Shown here piece after piece: positions 7,155-14,347 of a stretch of DNA of 15,318 bases. Source of the DNA: an uncultured Anaerococcus sp. (GTDB lineage: Bacteria > Bacillota > Clostridia > Tissierellales > Peptoniphilaceae); contig CABQOK010000011.1 in the NCBI GenBank assembly GCA_902465755.1, forward strand, positions 1-15,318, in the 5' to 3' direction. The position numbers and the translations under genes are program-made. The notes beneath the pieces are model-generated. The model made no database searches, was not told the origin of the DNA, and was given only the letters and a program-made list of their open reading frames with translations. Every line of letters begins with the position of its first letter. The stretch's first letter is position 1.

Positions 7155-7307
7155 GGGGCTGTTGTAGAATGAATAAATCGTACCATTATCGTTAGAAGAA
7201 CCTCCACGGAAATTTTGCCTCCATCAGCCGGCAGGCACCACTGAAAATTTCCTAAGAGAACCTTCTAACGATGGTACGATGATTATTCATAGTTTTGCAA
7301 CACCCCC
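7155..7307 (+). repeat. 153-bp MITE-like palindromic element, copy 1
   Basis: This copy and the one at 10618-10770 differ at only about seven of 153 positions, without gaps. The element is one long imperfect palindrome centred on GCCGGC (7227-7232). Its ends are GGGGCTGTTG and CAACACCCCC, inverted apart from one mismatch. Inside them ATCGTACCATTATCGTTAG pairs with CTAACGATGGTACGAT, with a 3-nt bulge, and GGAAATTTT on the left matches GGAAATTTT in the reverse complement of the right arm. No ORF of note lies within. It sits between convergent genes, and a T tract (CCCCCTTTTGATTT) follows it on the plus strand, so it could end the NlpC/P60 message. I see no target-site duplication. Confidence 0.88.
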
Positions 7308-7330
7308 TTTTGATTTCTTAAATTTACAAA

Positions 7331-7388
7331 ACAAAAAGAAAATCCTTAGGCTTAAAATTTAGCCAAAAGGATTTGCTTTATTTTTATT
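7331..7388. terminator. Bidirectional terminator between NlpC/P60 and acyltransferase genes
   Basis: AAATCCTT (7340-7347) pairs with AAGGATTT (7367-7374), with an inner GGCT/AGCC stem. On the plus strand GCTTTATTTTTATT follows; on the minus strand TTCTTTTTGT follows. It can stop the acyltransferase operon and back up the repeat as terminator for the NlpC/P60 gene. Together with repeat copy 1 it accounts for most of the 293-bp gap 7115-7407. Confidence 0.8.
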
Positions 7389-7407
7389 AGTTTTTCATAA
7401 GGAAAAT

Positions 7408-9186
7408 CTACTTTCCTTCCTTTTTGCTTGCTTCAAGTATTGCTTTTTGGAGCAATTTGTTGTAGGCATCGTAGGCATCCTTTATTCCATAAAAGTGGAC
7501 CCCATCTGTTCCATCGTAGTATTCTGGATGGTCCATGGCTTCTTCCTCCCAAGGCATGTAGGTTATAAATTTATATTTATCAGCAACTTTTTTCATAGCT
7601 AAACTTACCCTGTGGGGATGTTCGTATCTATCATCGAAGCAAGAGACAAGAACTAGCTTAGTCTTTTCTGGAAGGGCCCCCACTACTCTTTCAAGAGAGC
7701 TTTCTGGATCGTCTACAGCATTGGTCCCAAGAGATAAGACTACTATTTGTCCAAGCCTTCCTTCATTCTTGTATTCCTCTATGATGTCAGGAGCTGTCTC
7801 TAAGAGCCTATATCCTTCGGCATCTACAGAAGTCCCTGGGATTTTCTCTTCTATATACTCCCTGTTTCCCAAAAGCACAGAATCACCAATTATTGTCGTA
7901 GTTACCTCTTCATCTTTTAGGACTTCGTCAGGATTTTCTTCCTCGTAGATTTGTTTGTCAAGCTCTTCTTTGTCCTTATCTATTTGACCAAGGTCTTGTT
8001 TGATTGATGATATCCAAATTTGTTTTTCAAGACTTACCATATCATCTGACGCGTAGGATAGGCCTATGGCGCTTACAAAAGAAATTACCATCACACTTAC
8101 GAGAGTTATTATTCTCGCCCTCGTGCTTGGATCTAGCTTAAATATCTTAAGGTCAATCTCCTCTCCCTTAAAGACTGGCTCGAAGATATGATAGTTTATC
8201 ATAACAAGAATTCCTGTTACTATTATTGTCATAAGGAGGGCTGTCGGTTTGTCAAAGGCGCTTTCCATTATGACAAAAACTGGCCAGTGGAGGAGGTAAA
8301 TCGAGTAGGTGTATGGGGCTATTTTCTTAACTGGTCTTACCTCTTCTATATCTTCATTCGATACAGCGGCAAGGATTGCAACAATTGTAAGAAGGTCTGT
8401 TAGGAAAAATCCTAATATATAAGTGATCTTCATACCGTATGATAGGGCAAAGGACATAAGTAAAATTATAAGTCCTGCCCCAAGACTTGCTTCTTTGTAA
8501 GGGATTTTCCTATAGCCAAATCTTTTGACAAAGCATGCTACAAAGGCTCCCATAAAGAAGGAAGAAAGTCTCGTAAAATCAGAAAAGTAAACAAAAGACC
8601 TATTTTTATCAAGCACGGTCATCCCTATAGTAAGCCCTATACTAAGGATGTAAAGAATTAGGCTTGTTAGGAAAAATCTATTGGAGAAGGTCTTTTTTAC
8701 ATTTTTGCTCCCCTTGCTCATTTTATAGATAAAGTTGGTAAGTATGGGCCAAAGCAGATAGAAGTGAACTTCTATAGCGAGAAACCAAGTGTGAAGGAAG
8801 AGGTGTTTGACAAATTGAGACTCATAGCTTCCTCCAGAAAGTATCTCGTAATAATTGCTAGTAAAGGAAAGACTCGCTATAAATTGATCAAAATAAGAAA
8901 CTGTGAAGTCCTTATTTATAGCAAAGGCCATAAGGCTTACTACAAATATCATAAAAAGAACTCCAGGGAAAATCCTTATAAATCTCTTCTTGTAATAGGC
9001 TACAAGATCGATTTTCTCATCCTTATAGACTTCATCCAAGAGATGAAAGCTTACCAGAAAGCCCGAGAGGACAAACATTATATTTACTCCAAAGAATCCT
9101 GCTGGAAGGATTTCCTTGAAGATATGATAGATTAAAATTATAGATATTCCGTAGACACGGAGATAATCTAGACCCTTAATTCTCAT
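7408..9186 (-). CDS. OatA-like membrane O-acyltransferase with C-terminal SGNH domain
   Basis: A 592-aa two-domain protein. Residues 1 to about 375 form an Acyl_transf_3 membrane domain with roughly ten or eleven hydrophobic segments. It begins with the family's GLDYLRVYGIS...YHIF motif (His21) and carries the second motif around HTWFLAIEVHFYLLWP. After the last helix (VMVISFVSAIGLSYAS) and a charged linker lies an SGNH esterase-like domain: GDSVLLGN with Ser436, SLGTNAV (the G/N block), and DGVHFYG with Asp561 and His564. This matches OatA, in which the membrane half passes acetyl groups to the outer SGNH half, which O-acetylates MurNAc and gives lysozyme resistance. Acylation of another surface glycan is possible. 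It is the last gene of an operon; its ATG overlaps the MORN gene stop by 11 bp. Family strong, exact acceptor inferred. Confidence 0.9.
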   Translation of the reverse strand: MRIKGLDYLRVYGISIILIYHIFKEILPAGFFGVNIMFVLSGFLVSFHLLDEVYKDEKIDLVAYYKKRFIRIFPGVLFMIFVVSLMAFAINKDFTVSYFDQFIASLSFTSNYYEILSGGSYESQFVKHLFLHTWFLAIEVHFYLLWPILTNFIYKMSKGSKNVKKTFSNRFFLTSLILYILSIGLTIGMTVLDKNRSFVYFSDFTRLSSFFMGAFVACFVKRFGYRKIPYKEASLGAGLIILLMSFALSYGMKITYILGFFLTDLLTIVAILAAVSNEDIEEVRPVKKIAPYTYSIYLLHWPVFVIMESAFDKPTALLMTIIVTGILVMINYHIFEPVFKGEEIDLKIFKLDPSTRARIITLVSVMVISFVSAIGLSYASDDMVSLEKQIWISSIKQDLGQIDKDKEELDKQIYEEENPDEVLKDEEVTTTIIGDSVLLGNREYIEEKIPGTSVDAEGYRLLETAPDIIEEYKNEGRLGQIVVLSLGTNAVDDPESSLERVVGALPEKTKLVLVSCFDDRYEHPHRVSLAMKKVADKYKFITYMPWEEEAMDHPEYYDGTDGVHFYGIKDAYDAYNKLLQKAILEASKKEGK

Positions 9187-9538
9187 CTTCTACTTCCTCC
9201 CAATTTCCATTTGCCTTCTTGTAGATTCTTCCATCATTAAACTTAATCTTAACCTGGCCCTTTTCCTTTATATAATAAAAGTTATCGCCTATATAGACAC
9301 CATCTTTTCCGATTCTACCCTTATCGAAGTCTCCCTTAAAGATTCCTTCTTTAGTCTTTAGGACTCCCTTTCCTTGAAACTTCCCTTGGTAGAGATCTCC
9401 AGTATAGCTGATATCATCACTTAGCCTATAATCTGTGACAGACTTAGTCTTTGGCCTTCCTATGGTATAGATTCCTCCGAGGATAAATACTCCTAGGGAG
9501 AATTTGGCAAAGTATTCTAAAAACTTCTTATATTCCAT
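9176..9538 (-). CDS. Membrane-anchored MORN-repeat protein
   Basis: A protein of 120 aa from the preferred start. An N-terminal hydrophobic segment (about 12-27, FSLGVFILGGIYTIG) follows KK/K-rich residues, so it is probably an anchor with the rest outside. Residues 45-80 contain MORN-type repeats (YTGDLYQGKFQGKGVLK, then FKGDFDKGRIG), and similar short beta-rich units follow to about 110 (YIGDNFYYIKEKG, FNDGRIYKK). The tail is acidic. I choose ATG at 9538 because it follows the aldolase stop by one base (TGA-T-ATG) and has GGAAGAG upstream; an ATG at 9577 in the same frame would lie inside the aldolase gene. MORN repeats are binding modules, so a partner or scaffold role for the co-transcribed acyltransferase is suggested by context only. 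Function unknown. Confidence 0.7.
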   Translation of the reverse strand: MEYKKFLEYFAKFSLGVFILGGIYTIGRPKTKSVTDYRLSDDISYTGDLYQGKFQGKGVLKTKEGIFKGDFDKGRIGKDGVYIGDNFYYIKEKGQVKIKFNDGRIYKKANGNWEEVEDEN

Positions 9539-9539
9539 A

Positions 9540-10553
9540 TCAAATCTCTTCCAAAAATCCTCTAACGTCCTTCTCACTTGTTCTAAATGTTGTTACAAGT
9601 CTTGCGATATTGGTATCTTTTACCTTCTCCATTACTTCAAATTGGGCAAGTTTTTGCCATCTTTCTAGGTCCTCATCTGTTAAGTTTACAAATATCTGAT
9701 TGGACTCGAAGGGATATGTAAGCTTATAACCCTTTGCTTTAATTCCCGAAGAGAGCTTTTTGGCCATGGCGAATGCCTTCCTGCTTCCTCTTAGGTAAAA
9801 ATCTTCTTCTTCAAAGACTCTCTCCCACATGATTCCAGATATGAAGCCTTTGGCAAGCATGGCCCCCTTTTGTTTGATCAGCTTTAAAGCATCTTTTTTG
9901 AGCTTATCATTTACTATAACTAGGGCCTCGCCAAAAGGAAATCCTGCCTTGGTTCCTCCAAGATAGAATATATCGCACATAGTACTCAAATCCTTCAAAG
10001 TATAATCGCACTTTTCACTGACGAGGGCGACCGCAAGCCTTGCCCCATCTATGAAAAGATACATATCATTGGCCCTGCAGAAATCATATATATCCATTAT
10101 TTCAGCCTTGGTGTAGACTTCTCCAAGCTCTGTGGTATTTGATATATATACTTTTCTAGGTCTTGTACTAAATTCAGTATCAAAATTCCTAAGCTCTTTT
10201 TCTAGGATATGGCGATTTAATTTCCCTGAATCGGAATGACAAAGTTCTACCTTAAGTCCTGTCGCCTCGATTGAGCCTGCCTCATGGCCCTTGATATGGC
10301 CAGTTTCTAGGGCAAAAATCGAGTCTTGTTGGCGCATGTCAAGACTTAAGCCAATGATATTAGCAGAAGTTCCTCCTGGGATAAAGTGAATATCTACAGT
10401 AGAGTCACCCAGAGCTTTTTTAATAAGGTCTCTGGCATTTTCACAGTGATCGTCGAAGCCATAACCGATATTTGCTTCATCTATTTTTTCTTTTAAAGCA
10501 TCCAGGATTTCTGGATAACAAATCGAATTATAATCATTAACAAAAAAATACAT
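9540..10553 (-). CDS. ltaE: PLP-dependent threonine-aldolase-family enzyme (low specificity L-threonine aldolase)
   Basis: A 337-aa fold-type I PLP enzyme of the beta-eliminating lyase/threonine aldolase family (usual length 330-350). Visible features are YGFDDHCENAR (31-41), the PLP phosphate loop PGGTSANI (59-66), HIKGHEAGSIEATG (86-99), the PLP-ring Asp169 in FIDGARL, and the Schiff-base Lys202 in YLGGTKAG. The expected reaction is cleavage of L-threonine or allo-threonine to glycine and acetaldehyde; related members act on other beta-hydroxy amino acids. AAAGGAG precedes the ATG, and an extended -10 promoter lies between the start and repeat copy 2. It is the first gene of the aldolase-MORN-acyltransferase operon. 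A functional link to envelope acylation is not obvious; glycine for cross-bridges is speculation. Family secure, substrate less so. Confidence 0.88.
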   Translation of the reverse strand: MYFFVNDYNSICYPEILDALKEKIDEANIGYGFDDHCENARDLIKKALGDSTVDIHFIPGGTSANIIGLSLDMRQQDSIFALETGHIKGHEAGSIEATGLKVELCHSDSGKLNRHILEKELRNFDTEFSTRPRKVYISNTTELGEVYTKAEIMDIYDFCRANDMYLFIDGARLAVALVSEKCDYTLKDLSTMCDIFYLGGTKAGFPFGEALVIVNDKLKKDALKLIKQKGAMLAKGFISGIMWERVFEEEDFYLRGSRKAFAMAKKLSSGIKAKGYKLTYPFESNQIFVNLTDEDLERWQKLAQFEVMEKVKDTNIARLVTTFRTSEKDVRGFLEEI

Positions 10554-10570
10554 AAAAACTCCTTTCCTAT

Positions 10571-10579
10571 ATTATAACA
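10571..10579 (-). promoter_or_regulatory. Extended -10 promoter of the aldolase-MORN-acyltransferase operon
   Basis: Minus strand TGTTATAAT is a perfect -10 hexamer with an extended TGn, 17 bp ahead of the ATG at 10553. The -35 region lacks a good hexamer. It lies between repeat copy 2 and the gene, so the operon probably starts transcription independently of the zinc-ribbon gene upstream. Confidence 0.65.
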
Positions 10580-10617
10580 AAGTAAGAAAGATTTTGGGAA
10601 ATTTTCTAAAATAAAAA

Positions 10618-10770
10618 GGGGCTGTTGCAGAATGAATAAATCGTACCATTATCGTTAGAAGAACCTCCACGTCAATTTTGCCTCCTTCAGCCGGCAGGCA
10701 CCACTGAAAATTTCCTAAGAGAACCTTCTAACGATGGTACGATGATTATTCATAGTTTTACAACAGTCCC
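10618..10770 (+). repeat. 153-bp MITE-like palindromic element, copy 2
   Basis: Same length and orientation as copy 1, differing at about seven positions. Here the termini are GGGGCTGTTG and CAACAGTCCC, which pair throughout if one G-T is allowed. The centre GCCGGC is at 10690-10695. The element ends four bases before the stop codon of the zinc-ribbon gene. On the minus strand its left end runs into CCCCTTTTTATTTT, so for that gene it has the form of a large hairpin followed by a U tract. No target-site duplication or transposase is visible. Confidence 0.88.
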
Positions 10771-10773
10771 TCC

Positions 10774-12192
10774 TTATCTAAATACATCTGCGTCAAATTC
10801 TAATTCTCCTCCTACTATATTGGCCTTGATAGGGTCTTTGCTGAAGGATTTGATATCTAGGGTTAGGGTATTGTTATCCTTGGACCACTTTCCTGTATAG
10901 ACAGTAGTGCCAGTTTCTAATTTTACATTTTTGTCATTATCTAAAAACAAGCTATATCCTTCGAGGAAATAGTAGCCTGCAGGCTCTTCCTTGGCCTTGA
11001 AGTTGTCGTAGTAGGTCAATCCGTCGACTTTGAGATTACCATCATTAAGATAGCTTAGAAGGTCATCTACTAGGGCAAAGCCCTCATAGGATATATCATA
11101 ATAAGTATCTGTCTTATCATCTAGGCTTCTGTGAATAAGACCATCTCTTACTAGTTCTATACCATTTTCCTTATCGATTAAGCCTATATAATAGTCAAAG
11201 GCCTTGGTCATATCTCCAATATTTTCCTTGCTATTAATCTTATAGACATAGATTTCCTCGCCACTTCTTTTGGCCTTGCCCATAAATTCATGACTGGTAA
11301 CTGAGGTTAGTTCACTTCCCCCTATATGATCTTTTATATACTTGCTAAACTTATCCTTCTTATCGTCAGAGGCCTGGTCTTTTTCTTCCTCTCCTTTCTC
11401 GTCCTTTTCTTCCTTGTCTTCTTCCTTATTATCTTCTTCTTTTTCCTTATCGTCTTCCTTGTTTTCCTCGGCAGGAGGGTTCTCATCTGGACTAGGCGAC
11501 CCTTGTTTTTCTTTAAGTCCTTCTACCTCATAGTCTCTAGCTTGGTTGGTAAATTTTATATTGAAGTCTTTTGCCTTGTCATAATTAGTAGTTATTGTAA
11601 TATTTACAAGCTCTCCATTAGCGAGCCCTTGCTCCTTACTTACGCCGAAGCTGGTGTTTTTTTCCAATTCGTCTATTAATCTTGCACTTGATACCTGCTC
11701 CTTGCTTTTTTTGTCGTAGATTTTTCCCTCGTAGTCGTTTATGAAGCTTTCCTTATCATATTTGATATCGAGTCCCCCATCCCCATTTTCTCCTACAGCA
11801 CTGATATTTAGATAATAGTTTAGGTCGATACTTAATTCTTCTATTTGGGAATCCTTATATTTTTTGAATCCAAAAAAGGCCACGAGAGTCACTAGGATAG
11901 CAAGAAGACCTGTAGCGATTAGCTTTTTAGTCTTATTCTCCTTGGGAGGACCTAGCTCTTCTAGAAGATCGTTGATGTCTTTATATATTTCTTCTTCATC
12001 ATCATAGTAGTCTTCATCGTCTTCTAAGCTCTTCTCATCTGACAAGTCTTCTTCTAAATTTTCTTCCACATTTTCCAAGGCCTCTTCCTTATTTTCTCCT
12101 ACATCATCATCTCTTGAAGGGCTTTCCTCCCCACAAAAAGGGCAGACCTTGGACTTATCATCAATTTCTCTATTACAGTTTTTACATTTCAT
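10774..12192 (-). CDS. Zinc-ribbon single-pass membrane protein (TcaA/YvbJ-like architecture)
   Basis: A 472-aa protein. Residues 3-20 form a zinc ribbon (CKNC at 3-6, CPFC at 17-20). An acidic cytoplasmic stretch rich in Glu and Asp follows (28-82), then one membrane helix (about 89-109, LIATGLLAILVTLVAFFGF). The outside part has a small beta domain starting DLNYYLNISAVGENGDGG (about 123-140), of the kind seen in many Firmicute surface proteins, a 55-residue Lys/Glu/Asp low-complexity linker (about 227-282), and a C-terminal domain (about 283-472) I do not recognise. The layout resembles TcaA/YvbJ-type envelope proteins, but I cannot show homology beyond it. TTAGGAGATAG precedes the ATG. It lies 51 bp after the nup operon with a terminator-like hairpin between. 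A sensor or envelope-stress role is inference. Confidence 0.75.
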   Translation of the reverse strand: MKCKNCNREIDDKSKVCPFCGEESPSRDDDVGENKEEALENVEENLEEDLSDEKSLEDDEDYYDDEEEIYKDINDLLEELGPPKENKTKKLIATGLLAILVTLVAFFGFKKYKDSQIEELSIDLNYYLNISAVGENGDGGLDIKYDKESFINDYEGKIYDKKSKEQVSSARLIDELEKNTSFGVSKEQGLANGELVNITITTNYDKAKDFNIKFTNQARDYEVEGLKEKQGSPSPDENPPAEENKEDDKEKEEDNKEEDKEEKDEKGEEEKDQASDDKKDKFSKYIKDHIGGSELTSVTSHEFMGKAKRSGEEIYVYKINSKENIGDMTKAFDYYIGLIDKENGIELVRDGLIHRSLDDKTDTYYDISYEGFALVDDLLSYLNDGNLKVDGLTYYDNFKAKEEPAGYYFLEGYSLFLDNDKNVKLETGTTVYTGKWSKDNNTLTLDIKSFSKDPIKANIVGGELEFDADVFR

Positions 12193-12201
12193 ACTATCTC
12201 C

Positions 12202-12229
12202 TAAAAATAGGCCCCCTTATGGAGGCCCT
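12202..12229 (-). terminator. Terminator or attenuator between the nup operon and the zinc-ribbon gene
   Basis: On the minus strand AGGGCCTCC, loop ATAA, then GGGGGCCT form a GC-rich stem of about eight pairs (one G-U), followed by ATTTTTA. The U run abuts the AGGAGA ribosome site of the zinc-ribbon gene. It should end most transcription from nupQ. I see no clear separate promoter for the zinc-ribbon gene, so partial read-through may be its supply. Confidence 0.7.
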
Positions 12230-12242
12230 TTATTTATATATT

Positions 12243-13181
12243 TTATACATCTTCTACTGTAAAGTATGGCTTACCGCTCGCCTTTGGTGCATAGCTTCTT
12301 CCCTTAAATATTATAAGGATAAGAAGGGTTGCGATGTATGGGATCATAGAAATAAATTCTATTGGGATGCCAATTGAGGTTGAACCTAGGTAGGTTGCAA
12401 TTGCCTGGGCTAAGCCAAAGAATAAGGATCCTACAAGTACTCCCTGTGGCTTCCAGTTACCAAATATTACAGTGACAAGGGCGATGTAGCCTTGACCTGC
12501 GATTAGGGTTGGCGAGAAGGATGAAACTACTGCAAGAGACATGCTAGCTCCTCCAAGGCCACCCATAAAGCCTGAAAATATTACTGAAAGATATCTTACC
12601 TTTACTACATTGATATTTAAACTCTCACTTGCCTTTGGATGTTCTCCAACAGCTATGACCCTAAGTCCTATTTTAGTCTTATATAAAACTACATACAAAA
12701 CCACTACCATTATTAGTGATAAATATACTGTCGCATATTGGCCAAATATATTGTTAAATACTTGATTAGAAGAAATCCCCCTAAAAAGTCTTGGTATCTT
12801 ATTTTCTAATGGGATTGAAGGAGTTTGTGTTGCTCCATTAAAGAACAATCTCGAAAGAAAAAGCGCAAGTCCTGGTGCTAGGGTGTTTATTGCAATACCT
12901 GATATAGTCTGATCTCCAGCAAGACTTACAGAAACAAAGGCATGGATTAAGCCAAAGAAGGCTCCAGCAAGTCCTCCCCCTAACAAAGCTATCCAAGGAT
13001 TTCCTACATAATAACCTAGGACAGCTCCCGTTAGGGCTCCTATAGTCATCATTCCTTCAAGACCGATATTTACAACACCGGATTTTTCACTCATCATTCC
13101 GCCAAGTCCAGTAAGAAGGACTGGGGCAGCATTTGAGAAGGTATTACCTATGATTAGGGCTAAAATTGTAAGATTAATCAT
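12243..13181 (-). CDS. nupQ: Nucleoside ABC transporter permease, NupQ-like
   Basis: A 312-aa integral membrane permease of the BPD_transp_2 (RbsC/NupQ) family. It starts with INLTILALIIGNTFSNAAPV and continues with TGLGGMMSEKSGVVNIGLEG (about 24-43), the diagnostic motif of the YufQ/NupQ branch, and later GYIALVTVIFGNWKP (about 230-244). About eight to ten hydrophobic segments are spread along it. The protein would pair with NupP to form the membrane channel of a nucleoside importer. Its ATG overlaps the NupP stop (ATGA), and a very strong GGAGGAATT ribosome site lies inside the end of nupP. A terminator-like hairpin follows its stop. In Bacillus subtilis and other Firmicutes such operons import purine and pyrimidine nucleosides; the exact range here is unknown. 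Confidence 0.9.
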   Translation of the reverse strand: MINLTILALIIGNTFSNAAPVLLTGLGGMMSEKSGVVNIGLEGMMTIGALTGAVLGYYVGNPWIALLGGGLAGAFFGLIHAFVSVSLAGDQTISGIAINTLAPGLALFLSRLFFNGATQTPSIPLENKIPRLFRGISSNQVFNNIFGQYATVYLSLIMVVVLYVVLYKTKIGLRVIAVGEHPKASESLNINVVKVRYLSVIFSGFMGGLGGASMSLAVVSSFSPTLIAGQGYIALVTVIFGNWKPQGVLVGSLFFGLAQAIATYLGSTSIGIPIEFISMIPYIATLLILIIFKGRSYAPKASGKPYFTVEDV

Positions 13182-14347
13182 AATTCCTCCTTCTTTTCTT
13201 CTTCTATCTCTTTGTTGACATAAGACATATCTACAGCAGTTTTTTCATTTTCCTTCTTGGTTTTTTTGTTTCTAATTTTAGCTTTAATAATTCTAAATAC
13301 CAAAGGCACAGCTGTAAAGAGGATAATAGTTCCTATAATAATTGAGATTATCTCGCTTGGAACTCCCATAGTTCTTTGGAGATTGCCTCCTGCATATTTT
13401 AAAGATCCAAAGAAGAGTCCTGAAAATATAACTCCAATAGGATTATTGGATGCAAGAAGGGAAACCGCTAAGCCATCAAAACCAAAGTTTTGCATGGAAG
13501 ATAGGATCGATAAGTTGTAGGTAAAGCCCAAAACTTGGGTAACACCAGCAAGTGAACAAATGGCACCAGATATGGCCATAGATTGGATAATCTTATTTCC
13601 TGCATTGATTCCCCCATATTCACTAGCTTCTCTATTAAGACCTACCGCCTTTAGCTCATAACCTAGGGTTGTTTTATTTAAAATATACCAAACAATAATC
13701 ACAGCAACTATGGCTATAATAGTTCCCCAGTGGATTGGAGCCCTAAAAAATTTAGAGAAAAATCCATCGAATCTCTTGGCAGCGTCAGTAAAGAGGGTAA
13801 TCTTTGCCTTATCAGCCACATCAAAGGAACTCATAGAGTTTGGTTGTCTAAATCTATAAACTACAAAGTTTTGGAAGTAAAAGGCAATCCAGTTGAGCAT
13901 GATGGTAGATATTACCTCATGGATTCCGAATTTCGCCTTGATAAAACCCGCTATAGCTCCATAGATTGCTCCAATAATCATGGCAAGGACTATCGAAACT
14001 ATAGGTAGTAGAACTGGAGGGAGATTTAGATTGTAGCCTACTAGAAAAGCTACTATGGTTCCAATTATAAATTGGCCCTCTGCTCCCATGTTGAAAAGTC
14101 CTGTCTTAAAGGCGAAGGCAACACCCAAACCTGTCATTATAATCGGGGTCGATGTTACAATTGCCCATCCCATGTTCCTTGGGCTCTTAAATATACCTAG
14201 AAATAAATTCTTAAAGCCCTCTATTGGATCAAATCCTGCTATTATAAGGACCAAGGCTCCTACCAAAAGTCCTAAAAGTATTGATATTATGGTAAAAAGT
14301 ATCTTGGATGAACCTAAGCTTTTTCTTCTATTTACTTTATTTGTCAT
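13178..14347 (-). CDS. nupP: Nucleoside ABC transporter permease, NupP-like
   Basis: A 389-aa permease of the BPD_transp_2 family, YufP/NupP branch, longer than NupQ because of charged N- and C-terminal extensions (KVNRRKSLGSSK at the start, Lys/Glu-rich from about 358). Family landmarks are TGLGVAFAFKTGLFNMGAEG (about 73-92), GIHEVISTIMLNWIA (about 141-155) and GGINAGNKIIQSMAISGA (about 245-262). Roughly ten hydrophobic segments are visible. It forms the second channel subunit with NupQ and would be driven by the NupO ATPase. The start overlaps the NupO stop by 11 bp (ATGACAAATAA), and its stop overlaps nupQ by 4 bp, so the three are co-translated. Family assignment strong; nucleoside specificity rests on branch resemblance. 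Confidence 0.9.
   Translation of the reverse strand: MTNKVNRRKSLGSSKILFTIISILLGLLVGALVLIIAGFDPIEGFKNLFLGIFKSPRNMGWAIVTSTPIIMTGLGVAFAFKTGLFNMGAEGQFIIGTIVAFLVGYNLNLPPVLLPIVSIVLAMIIGAIYGAIAGFIKAKFGIHEVISTIMLNWIAFYFQNFVVYRFRQPNSMSSFDVADKAKITLFTDAAKRFDGFFSKFFRAPIHWGTIIAIVAVIIVWYILNKTTLGYELKAVGLNREASEYGGINAGNKIIQSMAISGAICSLAGVTQVLGFTYNLSILSSMQNFGFDGLAVSLLASNNPIGVIFSGLFFGSLKYAGGNLQRTMGVPSEIISIIIGTIILFTAVPLVFRIIKAKIRNKKTKKENEKTAVDMSYVNKEIEEEKKEEL

Noticed and set aside
8764..9135. Plus-strand open frame of 123 codons inside the acyltransferase gene
   Set aside because: It is the antisense of conserved membrane-domain sequence, with basic, low-complexity content and no supporting context.
9536..9577. 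Longer start for the MORN gene at 9577
   Set aside because: It would overlap the aldolase coding end by 38 bp without a good ribosome site; the ATG at 9538 has one and follows the stop directly.
7155..10770. Interpretation as a complete composite transposon
   Set aside because: No transposase or recombinase gene lies between or in the repeats, and no target-site duplication is visible; only the bracketing itself is supported.
11326..11679. Plus-strand hydrophobic and Ser-rich frames in the zinc-ribbon gene
   Set aside because: These are complements of the Glu/Lys/Asp-rich linker codons (gaa, gag, aag), which always produce Phe/Leu/Ser-rich shadow frames.
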